Positions 51,679 through 61,455 of a stretch of DNA of 64,000 nt are shown here, piece by piece. The translations under genes were made by a program, and so were the position numbers. Where the stretch lies: contig DJJU01000006.1 of assembly GCA_002434305.1 (NCBI GenBank), positions 496,001 through 560,000 on the forward strand. Reading direction: 5' to 3'. The DNA is from Alicycliphilus sp. UBA6560 (GTDB taxonomy: Bacteria > Pseudomonadota > Gammaproteobacteria > Burkholderiales > Burkholderiaceae_C). The notes below the pieces were generated by a model. The model made no database searches. It saw nothing but the letters and a program-made list of their open reading frames with translations, and was not told where the DNA came from. The number at the start of each line of letters is the position of its first letter. Positions within the stretch are counted from its first letter, which is position 1.

Positions 51679-54468
51679 ATGAATGCGGCTATGCTGCAGA
51701 CCACCATGCAAGCCCTCCCGCAGTTGCGCCACGAAGGTTGGCACCGCCTGCCCGGCCTCGTCGTGGCGTTGGCCGGCATCCTGGCCAGCTACGGCTGGTG
51801 GCAGTACCAGGAAGGCGTCATGCAGTCGCTGGCCAGCGTGCGCTTCGAGCGCCAGGCGATCGCTGCCGCCGATGCGCTGCAGCGCGGCGTGGAGACCAAG
51901 GGCGACCTGTTGGTGGGTCTGCGCGGCCTGCTCATGGTCACCCCGGACCTGCCGCGCGCCGATTTCGAGCGCGTGGCGCAGTCGCTGAAGCTGGACATGG
52001 GCCATGGCAGCGTGCTGAACCTGCACTTCACGCGGGCCGTGCCCGCCGCCGAGCGCTCCGCGTTCGAGGTCGGCGCCCGGGTCGATCCCCACGTGGACGG
52101 CAGCCTGCCGTCGCATTTCACCATCCACCCGGTGCTGGATGTGTCCGAGCACTTCGTGGTCGATTTCGTCTGGCCGGTGCAGGGCAACGAGCAGGTCCAG
52201 GGGCTGGACATCCAGTCCCAGCCCGCCAACGTGCAGGGCTACCTGGTGGCACGCGACACCGGCGCGCTGGTCGTCACGGCGCCCTTTTCCATGGCCCAGG
52301 AAGGCCCGGGAGGGGCGGCCATCAACATCCGGCTGCCAGTGTTCCTGCCGGCGCCGCCAGGCCAGCAGCCGCGCTTTCTGGGCGCCGTGGGGGCGCTGGT
52401 CAGCATCAGCGTCCTGGTGGAGGGCATGCGCGACCGGGGCTACCTGGACGGGCTGCTGCTGTCCGTGCACGACGTCGGGCTGGCCACGGGCGCGCAGCCG
52501 CAGCCACCCCAGCCGCTATACGTGGGCGACGATCTTTCCGTGGGCAGCGGGCACATCCGGCACGACGTGCAGGTGGGCGGGAGGCTGTGGCGCGTGGAGA
52601 TCGCACGCACGCAGTCCTTCCTGACGCCGCAGGAAGAGCACCTGCCGGCCAGCATGGCGGCGGGGGCGCTGCTGGTGACGGCCCTGCTGACCGCCCTCGT
52701 GGCCTTGCTGGCGCGGCGGCGGGTACAGGCGCTGGCCCATGCGGAGCTGGCCTCACGCGCCGCACGCGAGAGCGAATCGCGCTTTCGCGCCGTGTTCAAC
52801 CAGGCGGCCGTGGGCATGGCCCAGGTGCACTCCGCCCAGGGCGGCGTGGTGCGGGCCAACCAGCGCTTTTGCGAGCTGCTGGGCTACGACAGCGAGGAGA
52901 TTGCCAGCCTGCACATGCAGGATGTCATCCACCCCGAAGACCTGCCCGGCAACCAGGCACTGCTGGCGCGCCTGATCGCCGGTGAAATCCCCGAATACCG
53001 GCTGGAGCAGCGTTTCCGCCGCAAGGACGGCAGCCAGGTTTGGGTGGATGTCACGGTCTCGGCCATGCGCGGCGGTGACGGCCCGGTGAGCTACCACATC
53101 GTGGTGGTTCAGGACATTAGCGAGCGGCGCAACACCGAGGACGAGCTGCACTACCTGGCCTACAACGACCTGCTGACCGGCCTGCCCAACCGCCGCCTGC
53201 TGATGGACCGCCTGGAACAGGCCCTGGTCATGAGCGCGCGACATCAGACCTGCGGCGCCGTGCTGCTGCTGGATCTGGACCAGTTCAAGACGCTGAACGA
53301 AACCCGCGGCCACGAGGCCGGCGACAAGCTGCTGCGCGGCGTGGCCGAGCGGCTGCGCCGCTGCGTGGGCAGCGGCGATACCCTGGCACGCCAGGGCGGC
53401 GACGAGTTCGTGGCCGTGCTGCGCGAGCTGGGCGGTACCTCCGAGGAAGCGGCCGCCCACGCGGAGGAGGTGGCGCAGCGCATGCTGGCGGCACTGCACG
53501 AGCCCTTCGAGCTGGACGGCGGCGAGCCGCACCACACCACGCTCAGCATCGGCGTGACGGTGTTTGGCAGCCAGGGTGAGGCCGCCGAGGACCTGATCAA
53601 GCACAGCGAGCTGGCCATGTACGAGGCGAAGGCAGCCGGGCGCAACACGCTGCGTTTCTTTGACCCGCAGATGCAGGCCGCCGTGGCCGCCCGCGTGCAG
53701 CTGGAGGCGGACATGCGCGTCGGCCTGGCCACCGGGCAGTTCGAGCTGTACTACCAGCCCAAGATGGCCGACGGCCGCATCCGCGGCGCCGAGGCGCTGC
53801 TGCGCTGGCGCCATCCGCAGCGCGGCTTCGTCTCGCCGGCCGAATTCATACCGCTGGCCGAGGATTGCGGCCTGATCCTGCAGCTGGGCCAGTGGGTGCT
53901 GCACACCGCCTGTGCCCAACTGGCCGCCTGGAGCGGCCACCCGCTGCTGGGCGAGCTGGCCTTGGCGGTGAACGTCAGCCCGCGCCAGTTCCATGAAAGT
54001 GGCTTTGTCGCCCAGGTGCTGCAGGCGCTGGCCGGCAGCGGCGCCGAGGCCCGCCGGCTGCGCCTGGAGCTGACCGAAGGCATGCTGCTGCAGGACATGG
54101 AAGACACCATCGCCAAGATGGTGCAGCTGCGCGGCTACGGCGTGGGCTTTGCGCTGGACGACTTCGGTACCGGCTACTCGTCGCTGGCCTACCTCAAGCG
54201 GCTGCCGCTGCACGAGCTGAAGATCGACCAGGGCTTCGTGCGCGACGTGCTGACCGACCCCAACGACGCGGCCATCGCCCGTACCATCATCGCCCTGGGC
54301 AGCAGCCTGGGCCTGGAGGTGGTCGCCGAAGGGGTGGAAACCGAGGCGCAGCGCGCCTTCCTGGAGCGCCACGGCTGCCGCGTCTGGCAGGGCTATTTGC
54401 TGGCGCCGCCGCTGCCGCGCGAGCGTTTCGAGGCGCTGGTCGCGGAGCGCGCCGCCCAAGCGGTCTGA
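51679..54468 (+). CDS. CHASE-PAS-GGDEF-EAL c-di-GMP protein
   Basis: A 929-residue inner-membrane sensor. First helix about 24-45, periplasmic CHASE domain about 55-290 (with LVGLRGLLM, LNLHFTRAVP), second helix about 325-347, PAS about 363-480, GGDEF about 485-650 (ARQGGDEF near 573), and EAL about 665-920 (AEALLRWRHP near 703, DDFGTGYSSL). The position of the product-inhibition RxxD is GSGD, so that control is lost. EAL residues look intact; net activity cannot be told. Divergent from the ABC exporter. Confidence 0.93.
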   Translation: MNAAMLQTTMQALPQLRHEGWHRLPGLVVALAGILASYGWWQYQEGVMQSLASVRFERQAIAAADALQRGVETKGDLLVGLRGLLMVTPDLPRADFERVAQSLKLDMGHGSVLNLHFTRAVPAAERSAFEVGARVDPHVDGSLPSHFTIHPVLDVSEHFVVDFVWPVQGNEQVQGLDIQSQPANVQGYLVARDTGALVVTAPFSMAQEGPGGAAINIRLPVFLPAPPGQQPRFLGAVGALVSISVLVEGMRDRGYLDGLLLSVHDVGLATGAQPQPPQPLYVGDDLSVGSGHIRHDVQVGGRLWRVEIARTQSFLTPQEEHLPASMAAGALLVTALLTALVALLARRRVQALAHAELASRAARESESRFRAVFNQAAVGMAQVHSAQGGVVRANQRFCELLGYDSEEIASLHMQDVIHPEDLPGNQALLARLIAGEIPEYRLEQRFRRKDGSQVWVDVTVSAMRGGDGPVSYHIVVVQDISERRNTEDELHYLAYNDLLTGLPNRRLLMDRLEQALVMSARHQTCGAVLLLDLDQFKTLNETRGHEAGDKLLRGVAERLRRCVGSGDTLARQGGDEFVAVLRELGGTSEEAAAHAEEVAQRMLAALHEPFELDGGEPHHTTLSIGVTVFGSQGEAAEDLIKHSELAMYEAKAAGRNTLRFFDPQMQAAVAARVQLEADMRVGLATGQFELYYQPKMADGRIRGAEALLRWRHPQRGFVSPAEFIPLAEDCGLILQLGQWVLHTACAQLAAWSGHPLLGELALAVNVSPRQFHESGFVAQVLQALAGSGAEARRLRLELTEGMLLQDMEDTIAKMVQLRGYGVGFALDDFGTGYSSLAYLKRLPLHELKIDQGFVRDVLTDPNDAAIARTIIALGSSLGLEVVAEGVETEAQRAFLERHGCRVWQGYLLAPPLPRERFEALVAERAAQAV

Positions 54469-54477
54469 CGTGCTATC

Positions 54478-54527
54478 GCAAAAATAGCTGCCTGCGCTTG
54501 TCCAGCAAGGGCCAGGGCTGTTTTTGA
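54478..54527 (+). repeat. Dispersed palindromic repeat before smc
   Basis: AATAGCTGCCTGCGCTTGTCC, AGCAAGGGCCAGGGCT, TTTTT. Ten bp after the stop of the CHASE protein; it could end that transcript. Confidence 0.85.
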
Positions 54528-54622
54528 CCATTAATCCGCCGAGAGCTCCGGCGACGGGTGCCACGCAGCGGCACGGTTATCATTTCAGCCCCCTTCCGCG
54601 TCCCGCCGCTTCTGTTGTCCCT

Positions 54623-57600
54623 GTGCGCCTGAGCTCCATCAAACTTGCCGGCTTCAAGTCCTTCGCCGAACCCACCCAGTTCGTGCTGCCGGGCCAGCTC
54701 GTCGGCGTGGTCGGGCCCAACGGTTGTGGCAAGTCCAACATCATGGACGCTGTGCGCTGGGTGCTGGGCGAGTCGCGCGCCAGCGAGCTGCGCGGCGAGT
54801 CCATGCAGGACGTGATCTTCAACGGCACCACCAGCCGCAAGCCCGCCAGCCGGGCCAGCGTGGAGCTGGTCTTCGACAACCACGACCACCGCGCCGGCGG
54901 GCAGTGGAACCAGTTCACCGAAATCGCCGTCAAGCGCGTGCTCACGCGCGACGGCACTTCCAGCTACTACATCAACAACCAGCCCGTGCGCCGGCGCGAC
55001 GTGCAGGACGTCTTCCTGGGCACCGGCCTGGGCCCGCGCGCCTACGCCATCATCGGCCAGGGGACGATCTCCCGCATCATCGAGTCGCGCCCCGAGGACC
55101 TGCGCCTGTTCCTGGAAGAGGCGGCCGGCGTGTCCAAGTACAAGGAACGCCGGCGCGAAACGGAAAACCGACTGGCCGGCACGCGTGAGAACCTGACCCG
55201 CGTCGAGGACATCCTGCGCGAGCTGGATGCCAACCTGGAGAAGCTGGAAAAGCAGGCCGAAGTCGCCGCCCGCTACAACCAGCTGAACGACCAGGCCACG
55301 CTGCGCCAGCAGCAGCAGTGGTTTTTGAAGCGCACCGAAGCGCAGGCCGAACAGGACCGCGTGCGCAGCGAAGGCCTGCAGGCCGTGAACGACCTGGAGG
55401 CACGCACCGCCGAGCTGCGCCATGTCGAGGCCGAGCTGGAAACCGTACGCCAGGCCCATTACAGCGCCGGCGACGCGGTCAACCAGGCCCAGGGGCGGCT
55501 GTACGAGGCCACCGCCGAGGTGGGCCGGCTGGAGGCCGAGATCCGCTACGTGGTGGAAGGCCGGCAGCGGGTGCAGCTGCGGCTGCAGCAGCTCGCCGAA
55601 CAGATCGAGGAATGGGCCGCGCGCAAGGCCGAAGCCGAGGCCGAGGCCGAGCGGCTGGAGGCCGAGGGCTTCGACGCCGAGGAGCAGGCCGAGCTGCTGG
55701 CCGCCCAGGTCGAGGAGCAGGCCATGGCCCTGCCCGAACTGGAGGATGCCCTGCGCCAGGCGCGCGAGCGCAGCGAAAGCCAGCGCAGCGCCGTGGTGCA
55801 GATCCAGCAGCAGATCCAGGTGCTGGCCGCCGAGCAGCGCAGCATGGACGAACAGGCGCGCCAGCTGGCCGCGCGTGGCGAGCGCCTGCGCGCCGATCAG
55901 GGCGCCCTGGAAGCGCCGGATGAGGCCCGCCTGGACCACCTGCGCCAACAGTTGGCGGAAGCCGAGGAAGCCGCCGAAGTGGCCGAAGGCCGCCTGGCCG
56001 AGCTGCAGGACGCCGTGCCCCAGCTGGACGAAGAGCGCCGCGTGCGCCAGCAGGCGCTCAACGCCGAGACCGCGCGCCAGTCCGAGCTGGCCGCCCGGCT
56101 GTCGGCCCTGCAGGCGCTGCAGGAGCGCGTGAAGGTGGACGGCAAGCTCCAGCCCTGGCTGGCGCGCCACGGCCTGGACGGCCTACAGGGTCTGTGGAGT
56201 CGCATTCACATTGAGCCCGGCTGGGAAAGCGCGCTGGAGGCCGCCCTGCGTGAGCGCCTGGCCGCGCTGCCCGTGGGCCGACTGGAGAGCGTGCGCGGCT
56301 TTGCCGGCCCCGGCACGCACGAAGGGCCGCCGGCGCGCCTGGCCTTCTACAGCACACCTATCTCCGCACCCGCGGCGCTGGCCCCGGCCGGCGGGCTGCC
56401 GCGCCTGTCCGACCTGCTGCGCGTGCCCGACGCACCCTTGCGCGCAGTGCTGGCCGGCTGGCTGCACGGCTGCCATACGGCCGGCTCGCTGGACGAGGCC
56501 CTGGCCGCCCGCGCCGCTTTAAACCCGGGCGAGGTGATCTATGTCGCCTCCGGCCACGCGGTGCGCCCGCACAGCGTGGAATTCCATGCCCCCGACTCCG
56601 AACAGTCCGGCCTGCTGGCGCGCGCCCAGGAGATCGAGCACCTGCAAAAGGAGGTGCGCGCCCAGGCCTTGATCGCCGAAGAGGCCGGCACCGCCCTGGC
56701 ACGGGCCGAAGGCTCTTTGGCCGACGCCTCGCAGCGCCTGGTGGGCGCGCGGCGCGAGGCCAGCGAGGCCCAGGGCCGCGCCCACGAATTGCAGATGCAG
56801 ACCCTGCGCCTCACCCAGGCGCTGGAGCAGGCGCGCGCGCGCAGCCAACAGATCGGCGCCGACCTGCACGAGGTGCAGCAGCAACTGGCCGACCTGCACG
56901 AGCGCAAGGCCATGGCCGAGGCGCGCTTTGAAGAACTGGACATGCAGCTGGCCGACACCCAGGAGCGCCACGCGCAGTTGGGCGAGCGGGTGATCGAGGC
57001 CGAGCGTCGCGTCAATGAGTGCCGCGAGCAGCAGCGCCAGCTGGAGCGGCGCGCCCAGGAGGCCGAGTTCGCCCAGCGCAGCCTGGGCGCGCGCCGCGCC
57101 GAGCTGGCCCGTACCGTAGACACGGCCGCCCGCCAGACCCAGAGCCTGCACGAGGAGCGCGAACGCGCCAGCGCCGAGCAGGCCCGCCTGAGCGATGCCG
57201 CCGCCCAGGGCGGCTTGCAGCAGGCGCTGGAGGCAAAAATGGAGCGCGAGCGCGAGCTGGCCGCGCAGCGTAGCCAGTACGGTGAACTCACCGCCCGGCT
57301 GCGCGCCAGCGACGAGCGGCGCATGCAGGGCGAGCACACGCTGGAGCCGCTGCGCCAGCGCATCACCGAGCTGCAGCTCAAGGAGCAGGCAGCCCGGCTG
57401 GGCCTGGAGCAGTACGACTCGCTGCTGACGGACGCCCAGGCCGACCTGCAGGCGCTGGCCCAGTCCGTCGCCGAGGGCAACGTACGCCTGGCCGGCCTGC
57501 AGGGCGAGATCGACCGCCTGCAGCGCGAGATTGCCGCCTTGGGCGCCGTCAACCTGGCGGCGCTGGAGGAGCTCGGCCTGGCGCGCGAGCGCAAGGGCTT

Positions 57601-58153
57601 CCTCGACGCACAGATGCAGGACTTGCAGCTCGCCATGACCACACTGGAGGACGCCATCCGCAAGATCGATGGCGAGACACGCAGCCTGCTGTCGGGCACT
57701 TTCGAGGCCGTCAACGACCACTTCGGCCGCATGTTCCCCGAGCTGTTCGGCGGCGGCCAGGCGCGTCTGACCATGACCGGCGAGGAAATCCTCGACTCCG
57801 GCGTGCAGGTCATGGCCCAGCCGCCGGGCAAGAAGAACCAAACCATCCACCTGCTGTCCGGCGGCGAGAAGGCGCTCACCGCCATCGCCCTGGTGTTCGC
57901 CATCTTCCAGCTCAACCCGGCGCCCTTTTGCCTGCTGGACGAGGTGGACGCGCCGCTGGATGATGCCAACACCGAGCGCTATGCGCGCCTGGTGGCCAGC
58001 ATGTCGCGCGGCACGCAATTCCTCTTCATCAGCCACAACAAGATCGCCATGGAGATGGCCGAGCAGCTGATCGGCGTGACCATGCAGGAGCAGGGCGTTT
58101 CGCGCATCGTGGCCGTGGACATGGAGTCCGCACTTTCCATGGCCGAGGCCTGA
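54623..58153 (+). CDS. smc: Chromosome segregation protein SMC
   Basis: Condensin ATPase that compacts and segregates the chromosome, 1176 residues. Walker A GPNGCGKSN (about 31-39), two long coiled coils (about 160-500 and 660-1010, rich in Glu, Arg, Gln and Ala), a hinge around 510-640, and the C-terminal signature LSGGEKALTA (about 1078) with Walker B FCLLDEVDAPLD. The GTG at 54623 begins the conserved VRLSSIKLAGFKSFAEPTQF; the frame is open 33 codons further, but that part is not conserved and overlaps the repeat region. Head of the smc-zipA-ligA cluster. Confidence 0.96.
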   Translation: MRLSSIKLAGFKSFAEPTQFVLPGQLVGVVGPNGCGKSNIMDAVRWVLGESRASELRGESMQDVIFNGTTSRKPASRASVELVFDNHDHRAGGQWNQFTEIAVKRVLTRDGTSSYYINNQPVRRRDVQDVFLGTGLGPRAYAIIGQGTISRIIESRPEDLRLFLEEAAGVSKYKERRRETENRLAGTRENLTRVEDILRELDANLEKLEKQAEVAARYNQLNDQATLRQQQQWFLKRTEAQAEQDRVRSEGLQAVNDLEARTAELRHVEAELETVRQAHYSAGDAVNQAQGRLYEATAEVGRLEAEIRYVVEGRQRVQLRLQQLAEQIEEWAARKAEAEAEAERLEAEGFDAEEQAELLAAQVEEQAMALPELEDALRQARERSESQRSAVVQIQQQIQVLAAEQRSMDEQARQLAARGERLRADQGALEAPDEARLDHLRQQLAEAEEAAEVAEGRLAELQDAVPQLDEERRVRQQALNAETARQSELAARLSALQALQERVKVDGKLQPWLARHGLDGLQGLWSRIHIEPGWESALEAALRERLAALPVGRLESVRGFAGPGTHEGPPARLAFYSTPISAPAALAPAGGLPRLSDLLRVPDAPLRAVLAGWLHGCHTAGSLDEALAARAALNPGEVIYVASGHAVRPHSVEFHAPDSEQSGLLARAQEIEHLQKEVRAQALIAEEAGTALARAEGSLADASQRLVGARREASEAQGRAHELQMQTLRLTQALEQARARSQQIGADLHEVQQQLADLHERKAMAEARFEELDMQLADTQERHAQLGERVIEAERRVNECREQQRQLERRAQEAEFAQRSLGARRAELARTVDTAARQTQSLHEERERASAEQARLSDAAAQGGLQQALEAKMERERELAAQRSQYGELTARLRASDERRMQGEHTLEPLRQRITELQLKEQAARLGLEQYDSLLTDAQADLQALAQSVAEGNVRLAGLQGEIDRLQREIAALGAVNLAALEELGLARERKGFLDAQMQDLQLAMTTLEDAIRKIDGETRSLLSGTFEAVNDHFGRMFPELFGGGQARLTMTGEEILDSGVQVMAQPPGKKNQTIHLLSGGEKALTAIALVFAIFQLNPAPFCLLDEVDAPLDDANTERYARLVASMSRGTQFLFISHNKIAMEMAEQLIGVTMQEQGVSRIVAVDMESALSMAEA

Positions 58154-58167
58154 ACCATTCACCGACC

Positions 58168-59253
58168 ATGAGCAACTTCCAACTGGGTCTCATCATTGCT
58201 GGCGCCATCGTGCTGATCGTCGTGGTCGCGCACAACGCCTGGACGCACCATCGCAACGCGCCCCGTCGCGCCCGCCCATCGGACGGCTCCGCTCCGGCCG
58301 CCGACGACGGCACGCGCCACGAACCGGCCTTCGACGGCCCGCCGCTGGGCGAGGAGGGCGGGGGCGACCTGTCCGGCCACACCGTGGACCCGCGTGACGC
58401 GCTGCAACTGCCCGTGCCCCCGGCCGAGCGCCGCGGCGGGCTGGACGCGCTGGTCGACGCCATCGCCCCCATCACCGCCGAGCAACCCGTCTCGGGCGAT
58501 GCCGCCCTGGCAGCCATGCCCACGACGCGCCGCGCCGGCAGCAAGCCGTTCGCCATCGAGGGCTGGAACGAATCCGCGCGCCAGTGGGAGACGCCCCGGC
58601 CCGGCCAGCGCTACCAGCTGCTGCAGGCCGGCGTGCAGCTGGCCAACCGCACCGGTGCGCTCAACGAGATCGAGTACTCCGAATTCGTCATGAAGACCCA
58701 GCAGTTCGCCGACGCGCTAAACGCCGCCGTGGACTTCCCCGACATGCTGCACGAGGTGGCGCGCGGGCGCGAACTCGACCAGTTCGCCAGCGACCACGAC
58801 GCGCAGCTGACCTTCGTGCTGCGCGCCCGCCAGGCTGCTTGGAGCCCCGGCTACGTGCAGCAGAACGCCGCCCGCGTGGGCCTGATCCCCGGCGCCATGC
58901 CCGGGCGCATGGTGCTGCCTGCCGCCAGCGCCGGACTGCCGCCGGTGCTGACCCTGGCGTACGACGCGCAGGCCGCCATGTCCGACGACCCGGAGCAGTC
59001 CGCCCTGCGCGAGGTGTCCCTCAGCCTGGACGTGGCCCAGGTGGCGCGCGGCGAGCAGCCTTTCGCCCGCCTGCGCGAGGTGGCCCAGGAGCTGTGCGAG
59101 GCCATGGACGGTGTGCTGTGCGACCAGAACGGCATGCCTCTGCCGGCCATGGCCATCGACCCCATCGCCAGCGATCTCGAGCAGCTGTACGACCAGCTGG
59201 ATGCGCGCGAGCTGTCGGCCGGCTCGGCCCTGGCGCGCCGTCTTTTCAGCTGA
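58168..59253 (+). CDS. zipA: Cell division protein ZipA-like
   Basis: Bitopic inner-membrane protein that ties FtsZ filaments to the membrane. 361 residues: short N-terminus, one helix (LGLIIAGAIVLIVVVAHNAW, about 6-25), a long Pro/Ala/Gly/Asp-rich linker (about 30-130) and a C-terminal ZipA-type FtsZ-binding domain (about 220-345), including REVSLSLDVAQVARGEQPF and ELCEAMDGVLCDQNG. Similarity to E. coli ZipA is low; the fold, layout and place between smc and ligA identify it. Confidence 0.88.
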   Translation: MSNFQLGLIIAGAIVLIVVVAHNAWTHHRNAPRRARPSDGSAPAADDGTRHEPAFDGPPLGEEGGGDLSGHTVDPRDALQLPVPPAERRGGLDALVDAIAPITAEQPVSGDAALAAMPTTRRAGSKPFAIEGWNESARQWETPRPGQRYQLLQAGVQLANRTGALNEIEYSEFVMKTQQFADALNAAVDFPDMLHEVARGRELDQFASDHDAQLTFVLRARQAAWSPGYVQQNAARVGLIPGAMPGRMVLPAASAGLPPVLTLAYDAQAAMSDDPEQSALREVSLSLDVAQVARGEQPFARLREVAQELCEAMDGVLCDQNGMPLPAMAIDPIASDLEQLYDQLDARELSAGSALARRLFS

Positions 59254-59258
59254 ACGCG

Positions 59259-61451
59259 ATGACCGGACAATCGGAGCTTTTTTCGGCCCCAGCGCCCAAG
59301 GGGCAAGCGCTGGCAGCTAGCAAAATCGTAGCGCTGCGCACGCAGCTGAACCGCTGGGCGCACGAGTACTACGTGCAGGACGCGCCCAGCGTGCCCGACG
59401 CCGAGTACGACCGCGCGTTCCAGCAGCTGCAGGCGCTGGAGGGTGCCTATCCCGACCTGGTCACGCCCGACTCGCCCACGCAGCGCGTCATCGGAGCCGT
59501 GATGGAGGGCCTGACGCCCGTGCGCCACCGCGTGCCCATGCTCAGCATCCGCACCGAGACCGATACCGAGGGCAGCGGCGCCGAAACCTTCGACGCCCGC
59601 GTGCGGCGCGAGCTGAAACTGCTCCCCGACGCCCCGCCCATCGAGTACGTGGCCGAGCCCAAGTTCGACGGCCTGGCCATGAGCCTGCGCTACGAAAGCG
59701 GCCGCCTGGTGCAGGCGGCCACGCGCGGCGACGGCGAGGTGGGCGAGGACGTCACGCACAACATCCGCACCATCCGCCAGATCCCGCTGACCCTGCCCCA
59801 AGGCGCGCCGCCGGTGCTGGAGGTGCGTGGCGAGGTCTACATGCGCCGGGCGGACTTCGAGCGCCTGAACGAGCGCCAGCGCGAGCGCGGCGACAAGACC
59901 TTCGTCAACCCGCGCAACGCCGCCGCCGGCGCCGTGCGCCAGCTCGACTCGAAAATAGCCGCGCAGCGCCGGCTGTCGTTCTTCGCCTATGGCCTGGGCG
60001 AAGTCACGGCGGCGGCCGAGGGCGGGCCCGAGTTCGCCTCGCACTACCAGCTGCTGCAGCAGCTGAAAAAGTGGGGTTTTCCGGTTTCTGACCTTGTACA
60101 GAAAGCGCTGGGCGCTCCTGAACTCATAGCGTATCACCAGCACGTCGGCGCCCTGCGCGACGCGCTGCCCTTCGACATCGACGGCGTGGTCTACAAGGTC
60201 GACAGCCTGCGGCTGCAGCGCCAGCTGGGCTTCGTCACGCGCGAGCCGCGCTGGGCCGTGGCGCACAAGTACCCGGCGCAGGAGATGCTCACACGCGTGG
60301 AGGGCATCGACATCCAGGTCGGGCGCACCGGCAAGCTGACCCCCGTGGCGCGGCTGGCGCCGGTGTTTGTCGGCGGTGTCACCGTCACCAACGCCACGCT
60401 GCACAACCTGTTCGAGATCCGCAAGAAGGGCGTGCGCGTGGGCGACCAGGTCATCGTGCGCCGCGCCGGCGACGTGATCCCCGAGGTGGTGGGCACCGTG
60501 CCGGCCGCGCTGGCGCCGGTGGCCCAGGCGCTGGCCGGCTCGGACGCGCTGGCCGACGCGGCCGCCGACGCCCAGGGCGAGGCGGCTGACGCCGGCCGCG
60601 CCGCGCCGCGGGTGCCCTACGTGCCCAACTTCCGCATGCCGCGCCAGTGCCCCGTGTGCGGCAGCGCCGTGGTGCGCGAAAAGGGCGAGGCCAACCACCG
60701 CTGCACGGGCGGCATCTTCTGCCCGGCACAGGCCAAGCAGGCGCTGCTGCACTTCGCGCAGCGCCGCGCCATGGACATCGAAGGCCTGGGCGAGAAGCTG
60801 GTGGACCAGCTGGTGGAAGGCCGCATCATCCGCGCGCTGCCCGACCTGTACCGGCTGGGCCTGTCCACCCTGGCGGCGCTCGATCGCATGGCCGACAAGT
60901 CGGCGCAGAACTTGCTGGCGGCGCTGGAGAAATCCAAGCACACCACGCTGGCGCGCTTTTTGTTCGCCCTGGGGGTCCGCCACGTGGGCGAGGCCACGGC
61001 CAAGGAGCTGGCGCGCCACTTCGGCACACTGGACGCCGTGATGGACGCCACGCCCGAGCAACTGCTGCAGGTGCCCGACGTCGGCCCCATCGTGGCCGAC
61101 GCCATCCACGCCTTTTTTGCCGAGCCGCACAACCGCGAGGTGGTCGAGCAGCTGCGCGCCTGCGGCGTGACCTGGGAGGAGGGCGCGCCGCACGACGCCG
61201 CCGCCGTGCTGCCCCTGGCCGGCCAGACGGTGGTGCTGACCGGCACGCTGCCCACCCTGAGCCGCGAACAGGCCCAGGCGCTGCTGGAGGCCGCCGGCGC
61301 CAAGGTGGCCGGCTCGGTCAGCAAGAAGACCAGCTACGTCGTCGCCGGCGCGGATGCGGGCAGCAAGCTGGACAAGGCGCAGCAGCTGGGCATCACCGTG
61401 CTGGACGAGGCCGGCCTGCACGCGCTGCTGGCCGGCAGCCAGAGCGCCTGA
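59259..61451 (+). CDS. ligA: NAD-dependent DNA ligase
   Basis: Joins DNA nicks in replication and repair using NAD. 730 residues, a little longer than E. coli LigA (671). Domains: Ia and adenylation (about 25-340), active lysine in VAEPKFDGLAMSL (about 134); OB fold (about 345-440); four-cysteine zinc finger from CPVCGSAV (about 464); helix-hairpin-helix region (about 510-620); BRCT (about 650-728). The N-terminal ~24 residues come from a dispersed palindromic repeat (APAPKGQALAASKIVA), and a second, decayed copy may underlie QKALGAPELIAY. An Ala/Asp-rich insertion before the zinc finger (about 410-455) also adds length. ATG is 5 bp after the zipA stop. Confidence 0.96.
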   Translation: MTGQSELFSAPAPKGQALAASKIVALRTQLNRWAHEYYVQDAPSVPDAEYDRAFQQLQALEGAYPDLVTPDSPTQRVIGAVMEGLTPVRHRVPMLSIRTETDTEGSGAETFDARVRRELKLLPDAPPIEYVAEPKFDGLAMSLRYESGRLVQAATRGDGEVGEDVTHNIRTIRQIPLTLPQGAPPVLEVRGEVYMRRADFERLNERQRERGDKTFVNPRNAAAGAVRQLDSKIAAQRRLSFFAYGLGEVTAAAEGGPEFASHYQLLQQLKKWGFPVSDLVQKALGAPELIAYHQHVGALRDALPFDIDGVVYKVDSLRLQRQLGFVTREPRWAVAHKYPAQEMLTRVEGIDIQVGRTGKLTPVARLAPVFVGGVTVTNATLHNLFEIRKKGVRVGDQVIVRRAGDVIPEVVGTVPAALAPVAQALAGSDALADAAADAQGEAADAGRAAPRVPYVPNFRMPRQCPVCGSAVVREKGEANHRCTGGIFCPAQAKQALLHFAQRRAMDIEGLGEKLVDQLVEGRIIRALPDLYRLGLSTLAALDRMADKSAQNLLAALEKSKHTTLARFLFALGVRHVGEATAKELARHFGTLDAVMDATPEQLLQVPDVGPIVADAIHAFFAEPHNREVVEQLRACGVTWEEGAPHDAAAVLPLAGQTVVLTGTLPTLSREQAQALLEAAGAKVAGSVSKKTSYVVAGADAGSKLDKAQQLGITVLDEAGLHALLAGSQSA
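59277..59329 (+). repeat. Palindromic repeat copy at the ligA 5' end
   Basis: TTTTTTCGGCCCCAGCGCCCAAG, GGGCAAGCGCTGGCAGCTAGC, then AAAATCGTAGCG. Both arms are recognisable. It encodes codons 7-23 in the frame shared with the other intragenic copies. Confidence 0.78.
60077..60135 (+). repeat. Possible decayed repeat copy inside ligA
   Basis: TTTTCCGG, CTTGTACAG, AAAGCGCTGGGCGCT and CTCATAGCG align with the element in order and spacing. It is in the shared frame (QKALGAPELIAY). The protein is not clearly longer here, so chance resemblance cannot be excluded. Confidence 0.35.
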
Positions 61452-61455
61452 AGCC

